Origin: Gallionella sp.
GTDB taxonomy: Bacteria > Pseudomonadota > Gammaproteobacteria > Burkholderiales > Gallionellaceae
Direction: 5' to 3'
Assembly: GCA_023229845.1 (NCBI GenBank)
Contig: JALNYK010000010.1
Location: forward strand, 29,649-93,648
DNA length: 64,000 nucleotides
Within the stretch, counting starts at the first letter, position 1, and each line of letters starts with the position of its first letter. Position numbers and translations under genes: made by a program. Positions 48,151-56,225 of the stretch are shown here, piece by piece. A model generated the notes under the pieces. The model saw only the letters and a program-made list of their open reading frames with translations. It was not told the DNA's origin and did not search any database.

Positions 48151-48429
48151 ATGATTAAGACGTTCCGACACAAGGGGCTGCAAGAGTTCTTCGAGACTGG
48201 CCGCAAGTCCGGCATCCAGCCTAGCCACGCACCGAAGCTGCAGCGGCAGTTGCGGCGTCTGGATGAGGCCGCCGGCCCGGCGGATATGAATGTTCCGGGC
48301 TGGAAGCTGCACCCATTGAGCGGGGATCTGGCTGAACACTACGCGGTGTGGGTCAACGCAAATTGGCGGATGACCTTCACCTTTGAAGGAACAAATGCGG
48401 TGCTGGTGGATTACCAGGACTATCACTGA
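48151..48429 (+). CDS. higB: HigB-type toxin (RelE superfamily)
   Basis: The 92-residue protein begins MIKTFRHKGLQEFFETGRKS and has the family features LHPLSGDLAEHYAVWVNANWRMTF and a C-terminal VLVDYQDYH. HigB toxins cleave translated mRNA on the ribosome. It precedes its antitoxin, the typical hig order, and is 30 bases downstream of the integrase stop. Confidence 0.9.
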   Translation: MIKTFRHKGLQEFFETGRKSGIQPSHAPKLQRQLRRLDEAAGPADMNVPGWKLHPLSGDLAEHYAVWVNANWRMTFTFEGTNAVLVDYQDYH

Positions 48430-48442
48430 CAGGAGTTTGAAC

Positions 48443-48748
48443 ATGAGCAGAATGCACAACCCGCCGCACCCAGGCGAAACGCTGCGCGAGGATGTCTTGC
48501 CGGCCTTGGGGCTTACCGTTACGGACGCAGCGGCGCAGCTTGGCGTTACCCGTGCAGCGCTGTCGCGTGTGCTGAACTGTCGGGCCGCTGTCTCGCCGGA
48601 AATGGCCTTGCGGATCGAGCAATGGCTAGGGGTAGAGAATGGTGGTCGGGCGGATGTATGGCTGGCAGAGCAGGCATCCTATGACCTGTGGCAGGCTCGC
48701 AAGAGCTTTAAGCAGAAAGTGCAGCGCGCCGAGTTGGTCGCCGCCTGA
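48443..48748 (+). CDS. higA: HigA-type antitoxin (XRE-like HTH)
   Basis: The 101-residue protein begins MSRMHNPPHPGETLREDVLP, the usual HigA start, with a helix-turn-helix (TVTDAAAQLGVTRAALSRVL, about residues 26-45) and C-terminal VWLAEQASYDLWQARK. It neutralises HigB and probably represses the operon. An AGGAG ribosome binding site lies 8 bases before the ATG, 13 bases after higB. Confidence 0.92.
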   Translation: MSRMHNPPHPGETLREDVLPALGLTVTDAAAQLGVTRAALSRVLNCRAAVSPEMALRIEQWLGVENGGRADVWLAEQASYDLWQARKSFKQKVQRAELVAA

Positions 48749-48786
48749 AACGAGTGTCACCGTCCCCATACGGACGATGGGCTTCC

Positions 48787-48810
48787 ATTCAAATCCATCT
48801 CCGTTTGAAT
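48787..48810. promoter_or_regulatory. dyad upstream of the IHF-like gene
   Basis: ATTCAAA (48787-48793) and TTTGAAT (48804-48810) form a perfect 7-base inverted repeat with a 10-base spacer, 18 bases before the IHF-like gene. It could be an operator or IHF/HU binding site; evidence is only the symmetry. Confidence 0.4.
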
Positions 48811-48827
48811 TCTGATTACCTAGCACG

Positions 48828-49106
48828 ATGAATCGCTCTGACCTGATAGACGCACTCGCAACTACCCAGCCACACCTGAAGAAAGCTGATGTAGAGGAAT
48901 GCGCCAAAACCATACTCGATACCATCGTTGTCAGCCTGTGTAAGGGCAGACGGGTTGAGATTCGAGGATTTGGTTCGTTTCAGGTGAATCAGCGTTCAGC
49001 TAGGAGTGGACGCAATCCGAAGACAGGAGAGCCTGTTGAGGTGCCTGCAAAGGTATGTCCGCATTTCAAGCCAGGTAAGGAGCTTCGGGATCGGGTGGAT
49101 GGCTGA
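48828..49106 (+). CDS. IHF-beta-like DNA-bending protein
   Basis: The 92-residue protein is closer to IHF-beta than to HU: MNRSDLIDALATTQPHLKKA, EIRGFGSFQVNQRSARSGRN with the arm and proline equivalent, and a C-terminal HFKPGKELRDRVDG. It carries two Cys residues (in EECAKT and SLCKG) that are not usual in IHF-beta. Its location beside a tyrosine recombinase makes a role in integration/excision likely, because such reactions need IHF; it may be a paralogue of the housekeeping IHF, which should be elsewhere. Confidence 0.9.
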   Translation: MNRSDLIDALATTQPHLKKADVEECAKTILDTIVVSLCKGRRVEIRGFGSFQVNQRSARSGRNPKTGEPVEVPAKVCPHFKPGKELRDRVDG

Positions 49107-49152
49107 TGGGTTTCGTCTCAGAATAGCGAGCGACTCCTTTACGACTGAAACT

Positions 49153-49193
49153 ATTTGTTACAAATGACTCTCATTCAATGTGACTAAAGTCAC
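49153..49193. promoter_or_regulatory. three palindromes upstream of the Gly-rich gene
   Basis: ATTTGT-T-ACAAAT (49153-49165), AATGA-CTC-TCATT (49163-49175) and GTGACT-AA-AGTCAC (49180-49193) are clustered within 41 bases of the 205-base gap before the Gly/Met-rich protein gene. They probably contain regulator sites. The middle one is only faintly like a Fur box, so no regulator is named. Confidence 0.5.
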
Positions 49194-49311
49194 TTAGCTT
49201 TCCTTCTGCGTCGTTGATACTGCATCCACGTTAACGCGAAGTGCAATCCGCACAACGTAAGGTTAACGAAACGCAGGTCGATTAGACAGCCAGCCATTTA
49301 GGAGAGTCGAA

Positions 49312-49725
49312 ATGAAAAAGATTGCCGCATTCAATATGATTTGTTTGGCTACATTGTTGGGAAGTGGCATAGCGCTTGCTGATGACGTGATCACTCCGCC
49401 AGTTCAAGAGCAAACGCAGGCCCAAGCACGCCAAAAAGATGGCAAAGGAATGATGACGCAAGAAGAGCGTGAGGCGCAGAGAGAGAAGATGCGTAATGCA
49501 TCCTCGAACGAAGAGCGCGAACAAATGCGTGCGACTCAGCAGGAACAAATGAAAGCTCGCGCAGCAGAGATAAACAAAGATATTAACCAGTCTGGCCGCA
49601 GTGGCGGTGGACAAGGAAGGAATGGCGGCGGCGGAGGTCAAGGCGCCAAAGACGGTGGTCACAGCGGCATGGGGGGCGGCCAGGGCGGTCACGGTGGCAT
49701 GGGCGGCGGTCGTGGTGGTCGCTAG
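49312..49725 (+). CDS. secreted Gly/Met-rich low-complexity protein
   Basis: The 137-residue protein has a signal peptide (MKKIAAFNMICLATLLGSGIALA, cleavage near residue 23), a charged Gln/Glu/Arg-rich region (about residues 33-90, MMTQEEREAQREKMRNASSN) and a C-terminal tail made of Gly with Met, His and Arg (GGHSGMGGGQGGHGGMGGG). His and Met could bind metals. Start has a GGAGAG ribosome binding site. No characterised homologue is recognised; I assign no function. It is separate from the exporter operon that follows. Confidence 0.75.
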   Translation: MKKIAAFNMICLATLLGSGIALADDVITPPVQEQTQAQARQKDGKGMMTQEEREAQREKMRNASSNEEREQMRATQQEQMKARAAEINKDINQSGRSGGGQGRNGGGGGQGAKDGGHSGMGGGQGGHGGMGGGRGGR

Positions 49726-49847
49726 CATTTAGCAACTCTCGCAATCAGGTAGTCTTGTTTTGCCCGGAGTTCAGTCTCTGGGCGGATTATCATGAAGTTC
49801 GGGTAACTAGATCCAATTCGCCATATTGCGGAAGTTTTTTTAATTCT

Positions 49848-49871
49848 GTAAGATAGTAATCGAATACTTAC
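49848..49871. promoter_or_regulatory. possible operator before the exporter operon
   Basis: GTAAG (49848-49852) and CTTAC (49867-49871) form a short inverted repeat 12 bases before the HlyD-like gene, a typical place for a TetR-type operator. A TetR gene lies in the same operon. The symmetry is weak and unique to this spot. Confidence 0.3.
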
Positions 49872-49883
49872 TGGCGGTTTCTC

Positions 49884-51059
49884 ATGACCAAAAAATCGAT
49901 AGGCATACTGATATCGGGCGGCATTGTGGTGTTGCTCCTTGCGTGGGTTGTCGCCACACAGGGGCCGCTGGCACCTGCAAAGGTAACGGTTGGAAAGTTG
50001 CAAACCGGTAATCTGGTTAGCACGGTTTTTGGCATAGGAACATTAGAGGCTAAACGCAACTACAACCTGGCGCCAACGATGACAGGTCGCATAAAAACTG
50101 TACTCGTGGATCAAGGCGAGCAGGTTGAGGCCGGTCAGGTGTTAGCCGAGATGGAGCCGGTCGATCTCGACGAGAAGCTAACCGGCGCTCGACATGTAGC
50201 CGAAAAAGCGGCCAATGGGATTCTGATTGCAGAGGCGCAACTAGCTGAAGCTAATAGTCGCTCAAAATTGTCTGCCGCTAACCTTGCTCGATATGAAGGC
50301 TTGAGTAAGCGCGGCTTCGTCAGTTCGGAGATGATAGAGGCAAAGCGCCATGAGCATGATGCGGCGGCAGCGGCTGTACGTGCATCAACAGCCTCATTGG
50401 CGGCAGCTCGTCAAGACAGCGCACGTGCGCATGCGGATGTGGCTGGCATCGCAAGGCTTCGGGAGCAAACGCAACTTATCAGTCCGATTGATGGCGTAGT
50501 CGTAGCGCGGCTCTTCGAGCCCGGTGCTACTGTTGCTGCTGGGCAAACAGTGTTGCAGATCATTGATCCTGCCAGCTTGTGGGTAAGAACGCGGATTGAC
50601 CAGAAGCAGGCCGGAATGCTTGCTGCAGGACAGCAAGCAGAAATCATATTGCGTTCCAATTCACCATCTCCGGTAGCAGGGGTGGTCGAGCGCGTGGATA
50701 TGATTAGCGATGCGGTAACGGAAGAGCGGATAGTCAACGTTGCATTTCTTGCTATTCAGTCTGTCGGCAATATTGGAGAAGCCGCCGAAGTTACTATCAG
50801 CTTGCCGGACGTGAAAGGTGCGAATTTCATACCTAGTGCTGCGATAAAGCGTGTAGCTCAACATGATGGTGTATGGCTGCAGCAGGATGGGAAAGTGCGG
50901 TTCAGGGTAGTCAAGATAGGCACCTCCACATTGGATGGTCGCACGCAGATTCTCGATGGAATCGGCAACGACGACGAGTTCGTTGTGTACAGCCAGCAAC
51001 CCCTGCGTGAGGAATTGAAGGTCAAGGTCGTGCCAGAAATCGTCCGGAGCAATCCGTGA
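49884..51059 (+). CDS. HlyD/DevB-type membrane fusion (adaptor) protein
   Basis: The 391-residue protein has an N-terminal membrane anchor (about residues 7-25), lipoyl-like halves (TMTGRIKTVLVDQGEQVEAG about residue 63 and SPIDGVVVARLFEPGATVAA about residue 195), a coiled coil between them (about residues 95-185) and a beta-barrel domain. It bridges the ABC permease and a TolC-type channel. The next gene overlaps its stop codon (GTGA). First gene of a likely six-gene operon. Confidence 0.88.
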   Translation: MTKKSIGILISGGIVVLLLAWVVATQGPLAPAKVTVGKLQTGNLVSTVFGIGTLEAKRNYNLAPTMTGRIKTVLVDQGEQVEAGQVLAEMEPVDLDEKLTGARHVAEKAANGILIAEAQLAEANSRSKLSAANLARYEGLSKRGFVSSEMIEAKRHEHDAAAAAVRASTASLAAARQDSARAHADVAGIARLREQTQLISPIDGVVVARLFEPGATVAAGQTVLQIIDPASLWVRTRIDQKQAGMLAAGQQAEIILRSNSPSPVAGVVERVDMISDAVTEERIVNVAFLAIQSVGNIGEAAEVTISLPDVKGANFIPSAAIKRVAQHDGVWLQQDGKVRFRVVKIGTSTLDGRTQILDGIGNDDEFVVYSQQPLREELKVKVVPEIVRSNP

Positions 51060-52249
51060 TCAATCTGGCAAGCCGCGACATATTGCATGGATGGGGAAAG
51101 TTCGTCTTTACCGGCCTGGGGCTGGGGCTGCTGATCGGCGTAACACTGACCATGGCAGGCGTGTACCGCGGGATGGTCGATGATGCGCGTACGCTGATCG
51201 ACAATGCAGGCGCTGATCTCTGGGTCGTACAGAAGGACACCCTCGGACCCTATGCGGAGCCATCGAGCGTGAGAGACGATGTGATCAGGGATCTGCGGGG
51301 ACTCGTCGGTGTCGAGGATGCAGGCAATGTGACTTATCTGACCATGCAGATCCAGCAAAACGGAAAGGATGTGCGGGTGATGTTGGTCGGCTTTGAGCCG
51401 GGTAAGCCGGGAGAGCCAGGTTATCTTGTTGCAGGTCGCCCCATTGTCCGCTCGCACTATGAAGCACTGGCGGATGCCAAAACGGGACTCGTGCTGGGTG
51501 ACAGGATACGGATCAGGCGTCATGACTATACGGTAGTCGGTTTAACTCGCCGCATGGTCTCGTCTAGCGGCGATCCCATGGTGTTCATTCCGTTGAAGGA
51601 TGCCCAGGAAGTTCAATTTCTGAAGGATAACGACGCACTCCACAACGAACGCGAGCGCACTGCGGCCAATCCTGCCTACAACCGCCCGGGCGTACCCGGC
51701 CTGCTCGAAGCAGTGCAGGCTGGTCAGACATCCAGCCGTTTTGTGAATGCGGTATTGGTACGCATCTCGCCATCCGCTGATGCAGCATACGTGGCCGAAC
51801 AGATCAGGCGCTGGAAGCATTTGCAGGCTTATACCAGGACGCAGATGGACGAGATTCTGGTTGCCCGCCTGATCGCCACCTCATCCAAGCAGATATTCAT
51901 GTTTCTGGTCATTCTGGCCATTGTCAGTGCAGCTATCGTTGCATTCATCATCTACACCATGACGCTCAACAAAATACGTGAGATCGCGGTGCTCAAGCTG
52001 ATCGGCGCAACCAATCGAACGATAGGCGGAATGATTCTCCAGCAGGCTCTCGGTCTGGGGCTGATCGGATTTGTGGTGGGCAAGATATCCGCCACGTTCT
52101 GGGCTCCGCTCTTTCCCAAATATGTGCTCCTGCTTCCGGGAGATGCCATCACCGGGTTCCTGCTGGTTATGCTGATGTGTGCCATCGCCAGCACTTTCGC
52201 TATTCGAGCTGCACTGCGTATAGACCCCGCAACGGCGATCGGGGGATAA
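51056..52249 (+). CDS. FtsX/MacB-type ABC transporter permease (DevC-like)
   Basis: The 397-residue permease starts with GTG, has one N-terminal hydrophobic segment (about residues 17-37), a large periplasmic domain, and three C-terminal segments (about residues 280-385), the MacB/FtsX/DevC layout. Phrases such as ILHGWGKFVFTGLGLGLLIG and LNKIREIAVLKLIGATNRTI are typical. It works with the adjacent adaptor and ATPase in extrusion of an unknown substrate. Confidence 0.88.
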   Translation: MINLASRDILHGWGKFVFTGLGLGLLIGVTLTMAGVYRGMVDDARTLIDNAGADLWVVQKDTLGPYAEPSSVRDDVIRDLRGLVGVEDAGNVTYLTMQIQQNGKDVRVMLVGFEPGKPGEPGYLVAGRPIVRSHYEALADAKTGLVLGDRIRIRRHDYTVVGLTRRMVSSSGDPMVFIPLKDAQEVQFLKDNDALHNERERTAANPAYNRPGVPGLLEAVQAGQTSSRFVNAVLVRISPSADAAYVAEQIRRWKHLQAYTRTQMDEILVARLIATSSKQIFMFLVILAIVSAAIVAFIIYTMTLNKIREIAVLKLIGATNRTIGGMILQQALGLGLIGFVVGKISATFWAPLFPKYVLLLPGDAITGFLLVMLMCAIASTFAIRAALRIDPATAIGG

Positions 52250-52253
52250 GGCC

Positions 52254-52961
52254 ATGGGCGAACCAGCGATCCATATTGAGAACCTGAAGAAGCGCTACGG
52301 CGAAGGAGATACGGCTGTCGATGCCCTCAAGGGCGTGGATATGACTATCTGGCCGGGAGAGGTAGTCGGGCTGGTCGGTCCCAGCGGCTCCGGCAAGAGC
52401 ACCCTGCTCAAATGCTTGGGCGCGGTCATCGAGCCCACCTCCGGAAGAATGACTCTGGGTGGGCAGGTCATATTTGAAGAGGGCTGGAAGATCGACGATC
52501 TGCGGACGCTCAGACGAGACCGCATCGGCTTTGTATTCCAGGCGCCTTATCTGATTCCATTCCTGGACGTGACGGACAACGTCGCTTTATTGCCGATGCT
52601 GGCCGGCGTATCCAATACGAAGTCTCGCAGCCGTGCGCTGGAGTTGCTAAACGCGCTCGATGTCGGCCACCGTGCAAAAGCGGCCGTGTCACAGCTTTCC
52701 GGCGGAGAGCAGCAGCGAGTCTCGATCGCTCGGGCGCTGGCCAACCATCCGCCGGTGATCCTTGCCGACGAGCCGACCGCCCCGCTGGACAGCGAGAGGG
52801 CGTTGAATGTGGTGCGCATACTCAACCAGATGGCCGAGCAATATCAAACCGCCATTATCGTCGTGACCCACGACGAAAAGATCATCCCGACATTCAAACG
52901 GATTTATCACATACGCGATGGCCGCACATATGAAGAAGCAGGAGAAGGGCGGAATGTCTAA
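52254..52961 (+). CDS. ABC transporter ATP-binding protein (LolD/DevA/MacB-type)
   Basis: A 235-residue ATPase with Walker A GLVGPSGSGKSTLLKCLG, signature QLSGGEQQRVSIARAL, Walker B VILADEPTAPLDSERAL, where the usual Asp/Thr is retained, and the switch His in VVTHDEKI. It energises the FtsX-type permease. It overlaps the TetR gene by a few bases. Confidence 0.92.
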   Translation: MGEPAIHIENLKKRYGEGDTAVDALKGVDMTIWPGEVVGLVGPSGSGKSTLLKCLGAVIEPTSGRMTLGGQVIFEEGWKIDDLRTLRRDRIGFVFQAPYLIPFLDVTDNVALLPMLAGVSNTKSRSRALELLNALDVGHRAKAAVSQLSGGEQQRVSIARALANHPPVILADEPTAPLDSERALNVVRILNQMAEQYQTAIIVVTHDEKIIPTFKRIYHIRDGRTYEEAGEGRNV

Positions 52962-53610
52962 ACAGCCAAATATCAAGGGAGTTGAAGTGACCGAACCTGT
53001 AATTAAAAGACGCTTGTCCACAGAAGAGCGGCAAGAGGAAATCGTCCGTGTAGCAGTCGAACTGGCTGCTGAGAAGGGGGTGGATAGCGTGACGACGCAA
53101 GACATGGCGGATGCGATGAAACTGACGCAAGGTTCGATCTTTCGCCATTTTTCCAGCAAGGACGATATCTGGTTTGCTGTGATGCAATGGATACGCGCGC
53201 GGCTGATGAAGGTTCTGGATAAGGCTGCCGCAGATGCTGGCGACCCCCTTGATGCCATCGAGCGAATGTTTCATGCGCACATCGCATTCGTCAGCAAGCA
53301 TCCGGCAATTCCAAGACTGTTGTTTACGGAGCTATTGCACAAGAAGAATAGCAAGCTGCAGCAACTTATCCAGGAAATCGTTTCCGGCTATGAGGCTAAG
53401 ATCGCCGGGCTGCTGGAAGATGCCAAGTCGCAGTCTCTTGTATCTGCCGAACTCGATAGTAAGAGTGCCGCCGTCCTGTATATCGGGATGATTCAAGGCT
53501 TGGTCATTCAGGCCTCGATTTTCGGCGGGAAACGTTCGCTCCCGCAGGAAGCGCAGAAGACCTTCCCGATCTACCTTCACGGCATCAAGAAGCGTAGCGA
53601 CACCGTTTGA
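52954..53610 (+). CDS. TetR family transcriptional regulator
   Basis: The 218-residue protein has an N-terminal HTH (about residues 35-75; SVTTQDMADAMKLTQGSIFRHF) and a C-terminal ligand-binding/dimerisation domain. It is encoded in the middle of the exporter operon, overlapping the ATPase gene, and probably represses it in response to the exported compound. The ATG at 52954 has a good ribosome binding site (GAGAAGGGCGGA); longer starts lie further inside the ATPase gene. Confidence 0.88.
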   Translation: MSKQPNIKGVEVTEPVIKRRLSTEERQEEIVRVAVELAAEKGVDSVTTQDMADAMKLTQGSIFRHFSSKDDIWFAVMQWIRARLMKVLDKAAADAGDPLDAIERMFHAHIAFVSKHPAIPRLLFTELLHKKNSKLQQLIQEIVSGYEAKIAGLLEDAKSQSLVSAELDSKSAAVLYIGMIQGLVIQASIFGGKRSLPQEAQKTFPIYLHGIKKRSDTV

Positions 53611-53638
53611 TATTCAACCACTGGAAAAAGGAAAAGTA

Positions 53639-54076
53639 ATGAGCAAGAGATACGTTATGACGGCAGCAATCATCGGCTTTGTATTCACGGCAGCAAGCGC
53701 CCAGGCTGCGGAGCCACTCGAATTGCAGAAAGTCATGAAAGACTTGGGCAGGCATATGCAGACGGTGACCGACAGCATCTCTCGGGAAGACTGGGATACT
53801 GTCGCCAAGATCGCCCCTCTGATTGCAGAGCACCCGCAGCCGCCGTTGACCGAAAAAATGCGCATCATGAAGTTTATGGGAGCCGGGATGTCCAGGTTCA
53901 AGGCATTTGACGGCAAGACACACGAGGCGGCCGAAGAACTGGCACATTCAGCTCGGGAGAAGGATGGGCAAAAGGTCGTTGATTCGTTCCATAAGCTTCA
54001 ATCGGCATGTTTGAGTTGTCATCAGGAATTCAGAGCGCCATTCGTTGCGCATTTCTACGGCAATACCAACCATTGA
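53639..54076 (+). CDS. cytochrome c'-like haem protein
   Basis: The 145-residue protein has a signal peptide (cleaved after AQA near residue 23), a four-helix-bundle pattern and a C-terminal CLSCH haem-binding motif (residues 124-128). This is the layout of cytochrome c'/c556, which have a five-coordinate haem that binds NO and CO or transfer electrons. It is encoded between the TetR regulator and the TolC gene, a position not expected for a respiratory protein. Confidence 0.83.
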   Translation: MSKRYVMTAAIIGFVFTAASAQAAEPLELQKVMKDLGRHMQTVTDSISREDWDTVAKIAPLIAEHPQPPLTEKMRIMKFMGAGMSRFKAFDGKTHEAAEELAHSAREKDGQKVVDSFHKLQSACLSCHQEFRAPFVAHFYGNTNH

Positions 54077-54114
54077 GAAATGGCTGGTGAGAGCCTAATG
54101 AGAAAGACGCACAA

Positions 54115-55455
54115 ATGAAGAGCCTACGCGTGTCTATCCTTCTGATTGCGGCGACCATGTCGCAATTGGCCCAGGCCGCCGACCTGTTGGAGACCTTTCG
54201 TGCCGCGCAAGCGAACGATCCGATGTTCGCCGCTGCGCACGCCACCTTGCGAGCCGGGCAAGAGAAGCTGCCGCAGGGCCGCTCGCAGCTGTTGCCTAGC
54301 ATCAGCCTCAGCGCAAACAGCACGTTCAACGACCAGACCATCCAGTATCTGGGAGCGCCTCCTCTGGGCGGAGCAAATCCGGCGGTCCAGCGCTACAACT
54401 CCTATGGTTACAGCCTCAACCTGAGCCAGCCGTTGTTCCGCCAGCAGAACTGGCTGGCTTACACCGAGGCCGAATTGCAGGTCGCGCAGGCCGAGGCGCA
54501 ATTCAGGCTGGCCGAGCAGGATCTGATCCTGCGCGTCGCACAGGCTTATTTCGACGTGCTGATCGCGCAGGACAGCGTGCAGCTGGCCGAGGCTCAGAAG
54601 ATCGCAATCACCGAACAATTGGAACAGGCCAAGCGCAACTTCGAAGTCGGTAGCGCCACCATCACCGACACGCATGAGGCGCAGGCACGCTACGATCTGA
54701 CGGTCGCGCAGGAGATCGCGGCGCAGCACAGTCTGGAAATCAAACGCCGGGCCTTGCAACAGTTGATCAACGACATGCCGAAGAATATCCAGCAGCTGGG
54801 TCAGGATTTCAAACTGGAAGCGCCGCAGCCTGTCGACATGGAGCAATGGGTGAACGATGCGCAGCTGAACAATCCCCAGCTGGTCGCCGCCAAGGCGGTG
54901 GCCGAGATCGCCGAGAAGGAAGTGGCGCGCAATCGCGGCGGACATTATCCGACCATGGATCTGGTGGCGAACTATTCGAAGACCAATGCCAACGGTAGCA
55001 GCCTGGGATTCGGCGGCGGCAGCGATGTTACCGGCAAGAGCGTCGGCGTGCAGCTGAACATGCCGCTGTATCAAGGTGGAGCGGTCAATTCGCGCTGGCG
55101 CGAAGCCGAGGCGAATCGCGACCGGGCCAGGGAAGAGCTGGAGAACGTGCGCCGCAGCGTCGCGACCCAGACCCGTCAGGCTTATCTGGGCGTGGTCAGC
55201 GGCATCGCTCAGGTCAAAGCGCTGCAGCAGGCATTGACCTCCAGCAAGAGCGTGCTGGAGGCGAGCAAGCTCGGTCAGGAGGTCGGTGTCCGCACCAATC
55301 TCGATGTGCTGAACGCTCAGCAGCAGTTGTATGCCACTCGCCGCGATCTGTTTCAGGCCGAGTACAGCTACCTCGTCAGCCAGTTGCGTCTGAAGGCCGC
55401 GGTCGGTTCGCTGGGCGAGGAAGACGTCGTCAGCGTCAATCGGGCCTTGCACTAA
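54115..55455 (+). CDS. TolC family outer-membrane channel protein
   Basis: The 446-residue protein has a signal peptide (about 20 residues) and two homologous coiled-coil halves with features such as GYSLNLSQPLFRQQNWLAY and VGVQLNMPLYQGGAVNSRWR. It trimerises to an outer-membrane duct for the tripartite exporter. The start MKSLRVSILLIAATMSQLAQ is a signal peptide. It is 38 bases after the cytochrome gene. Confidence 0.93.
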   Translation: MKSLRVSILLIAATMSQLAQAADLLETFRAAQANDPMFAAAHATLRAGQEKLPQGRSQLLPSISLSANSTFNDQTIQYLGAPPLGGANPAVQRYNSYGYSLNLSQPLFRQQNWLAYTEAELQVAQAEAQFRLAEQDLILRVAQAYFDVLIAQDSVQLAEAQKIAITEQLEQAKRNFEVGSATITDTHEAQARYDLTVAQEIAAQHSLEIKRRALQQLINDMPKNIQQLGQDFKLEAPQPVDMEQWVNDAQLNNPQLVAAKAVAEIAEKEVARNRGGHYPTMDLVANYSKTNANGSSLGFGGGSDVTGKSVGVQLNMPLYQGGAVNSRWREAEANRDRAREELENVRRSVATQTRQAYLGVVSGIAQVKALQQALTSSKSVLEASKLGQEVGVRTNLDVLNAQQQLYATRRDLFQAEYSYLVSQLRLKAAVGSLGEEDVVSVNRALH

Positions 55456-55566
55456 GCACGAAACTTTTGAGCTATTGCTGTAAGAATTATCAGACATGCC
55501 GCCATGTCAGTTCGGCTAGAAATATGTTTCGGCGGTAGAGGCGATCACTTCGATGGAGGTTTTGTT

Positions 55567-56145
55567 ATGAATAATGCAATTTGTGGTTCTGGGGGTTGCT
55601 CGTCGTCGGCCGTGATGGGGGGAGTGCAGCGCCCAGACCCATCAAGAATGACCGACAAGCTGTTTTCGAAGCTGGACACGAAAGGTCAGGGCTATTTAGA
55701 AAAGAGCGATTTCCAAAATGCCTTTAATCTCGCCTCATCGACAGGCATTTCGGATGGGCCTCCTAGTGTGGATGATGTTTTCAAGGCATTGGATAGTGAT
55801 GGCAATGGCAAAATCACCAAACAAGAAATGTCCGATAGCGTCAGGAATCTTGCGGAGCAGCTTGGCAGCCAGTTGCAAAGCATGCGTATGAATGCCAACA
55901 GTGGGTCGCCTCAGGATTTGACTAACTTGTCCCAGAGTTTTGCTGCAGCAGACTCCAATAAGGACGGACAAGTCAGTATTCAGGAGTTGGTTGCTTACCA
56001 GAAATCGACAGAGCTTTCATTGCCCTCAAGCGAGGTGCAAGGTGGTGATAGCCAAGTCATGCTTCGAATTATGGAGTTAGCAAAATCTTACGGAGTGTCC
56101 GGTCAAGACACCTTGAGTGGTGGCTCTGTATCGGTACATGTTTAG
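55567..56145 (+). CDS. EF-hand calcium-binding domain protein
   Basis: The 192-residue protein has three EF-hand loops: DTKGQGYLEKSD (about residues 37-48), DSDGNGKITKQE (76-87) and DSNKDGQVSIQE (129-140). The second and third are canonical; the first is degenerate. A Cys-rich N terminus (CGSGGCSSSAVM) precedes them. There is no clear signal peptide. The GGAGG ribosome binding site at about 55555 supports the ATG at 55567, not the earlier start. Function unknown. Confidence 0.83.
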   Translation: MNNAICGSGGCSSSAVMGGVQRPDPSRMTDKLFSKLDTKGQGYLEKSDFQNAFNLASSTGISDGPPSVDDVFKALDSDGNGKITKQEMSDSVRNLAEQLGSQLQSMRMNANSGSPQDLTNLSQSFAAADSNKDGQVSIQELVAYQKSTELSLPSSEVQGGDSQVMLRIMELAKSYGVSGQDTLSGGSVSVHV

Positions 56146-56154
56146 AATGCATTC

Positions 56155-56185
56155 GCCACGAACAAATCAGCTTATTTGTAGTGGC
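56155..56185. terminator. hairpin between the EF-hand and nsrR genes
   Basis: GCCAC/GTGGC (56155-56159 with 56181-56185) and ACAAAT/ATTTGT (56162-56167 with 56174-56179) form a long stem with a small bulge and a six-base loop in the gap between convergent genes. There is no T-run, so it may be a factor-dependent end or a processing structure. Confidence 0.55.
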
Positions 56186-56225
56186 TCAGACTTGATCTGA
56201 CAGTAAGGGCTGGTCAAAGGGTAGG

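Noticed and set aside
49163..49175. Fur box
   Set aside because: AATGA-CTC-TCATT is palindromic but short of the 19-bp consensus; not enough to name the regulator.
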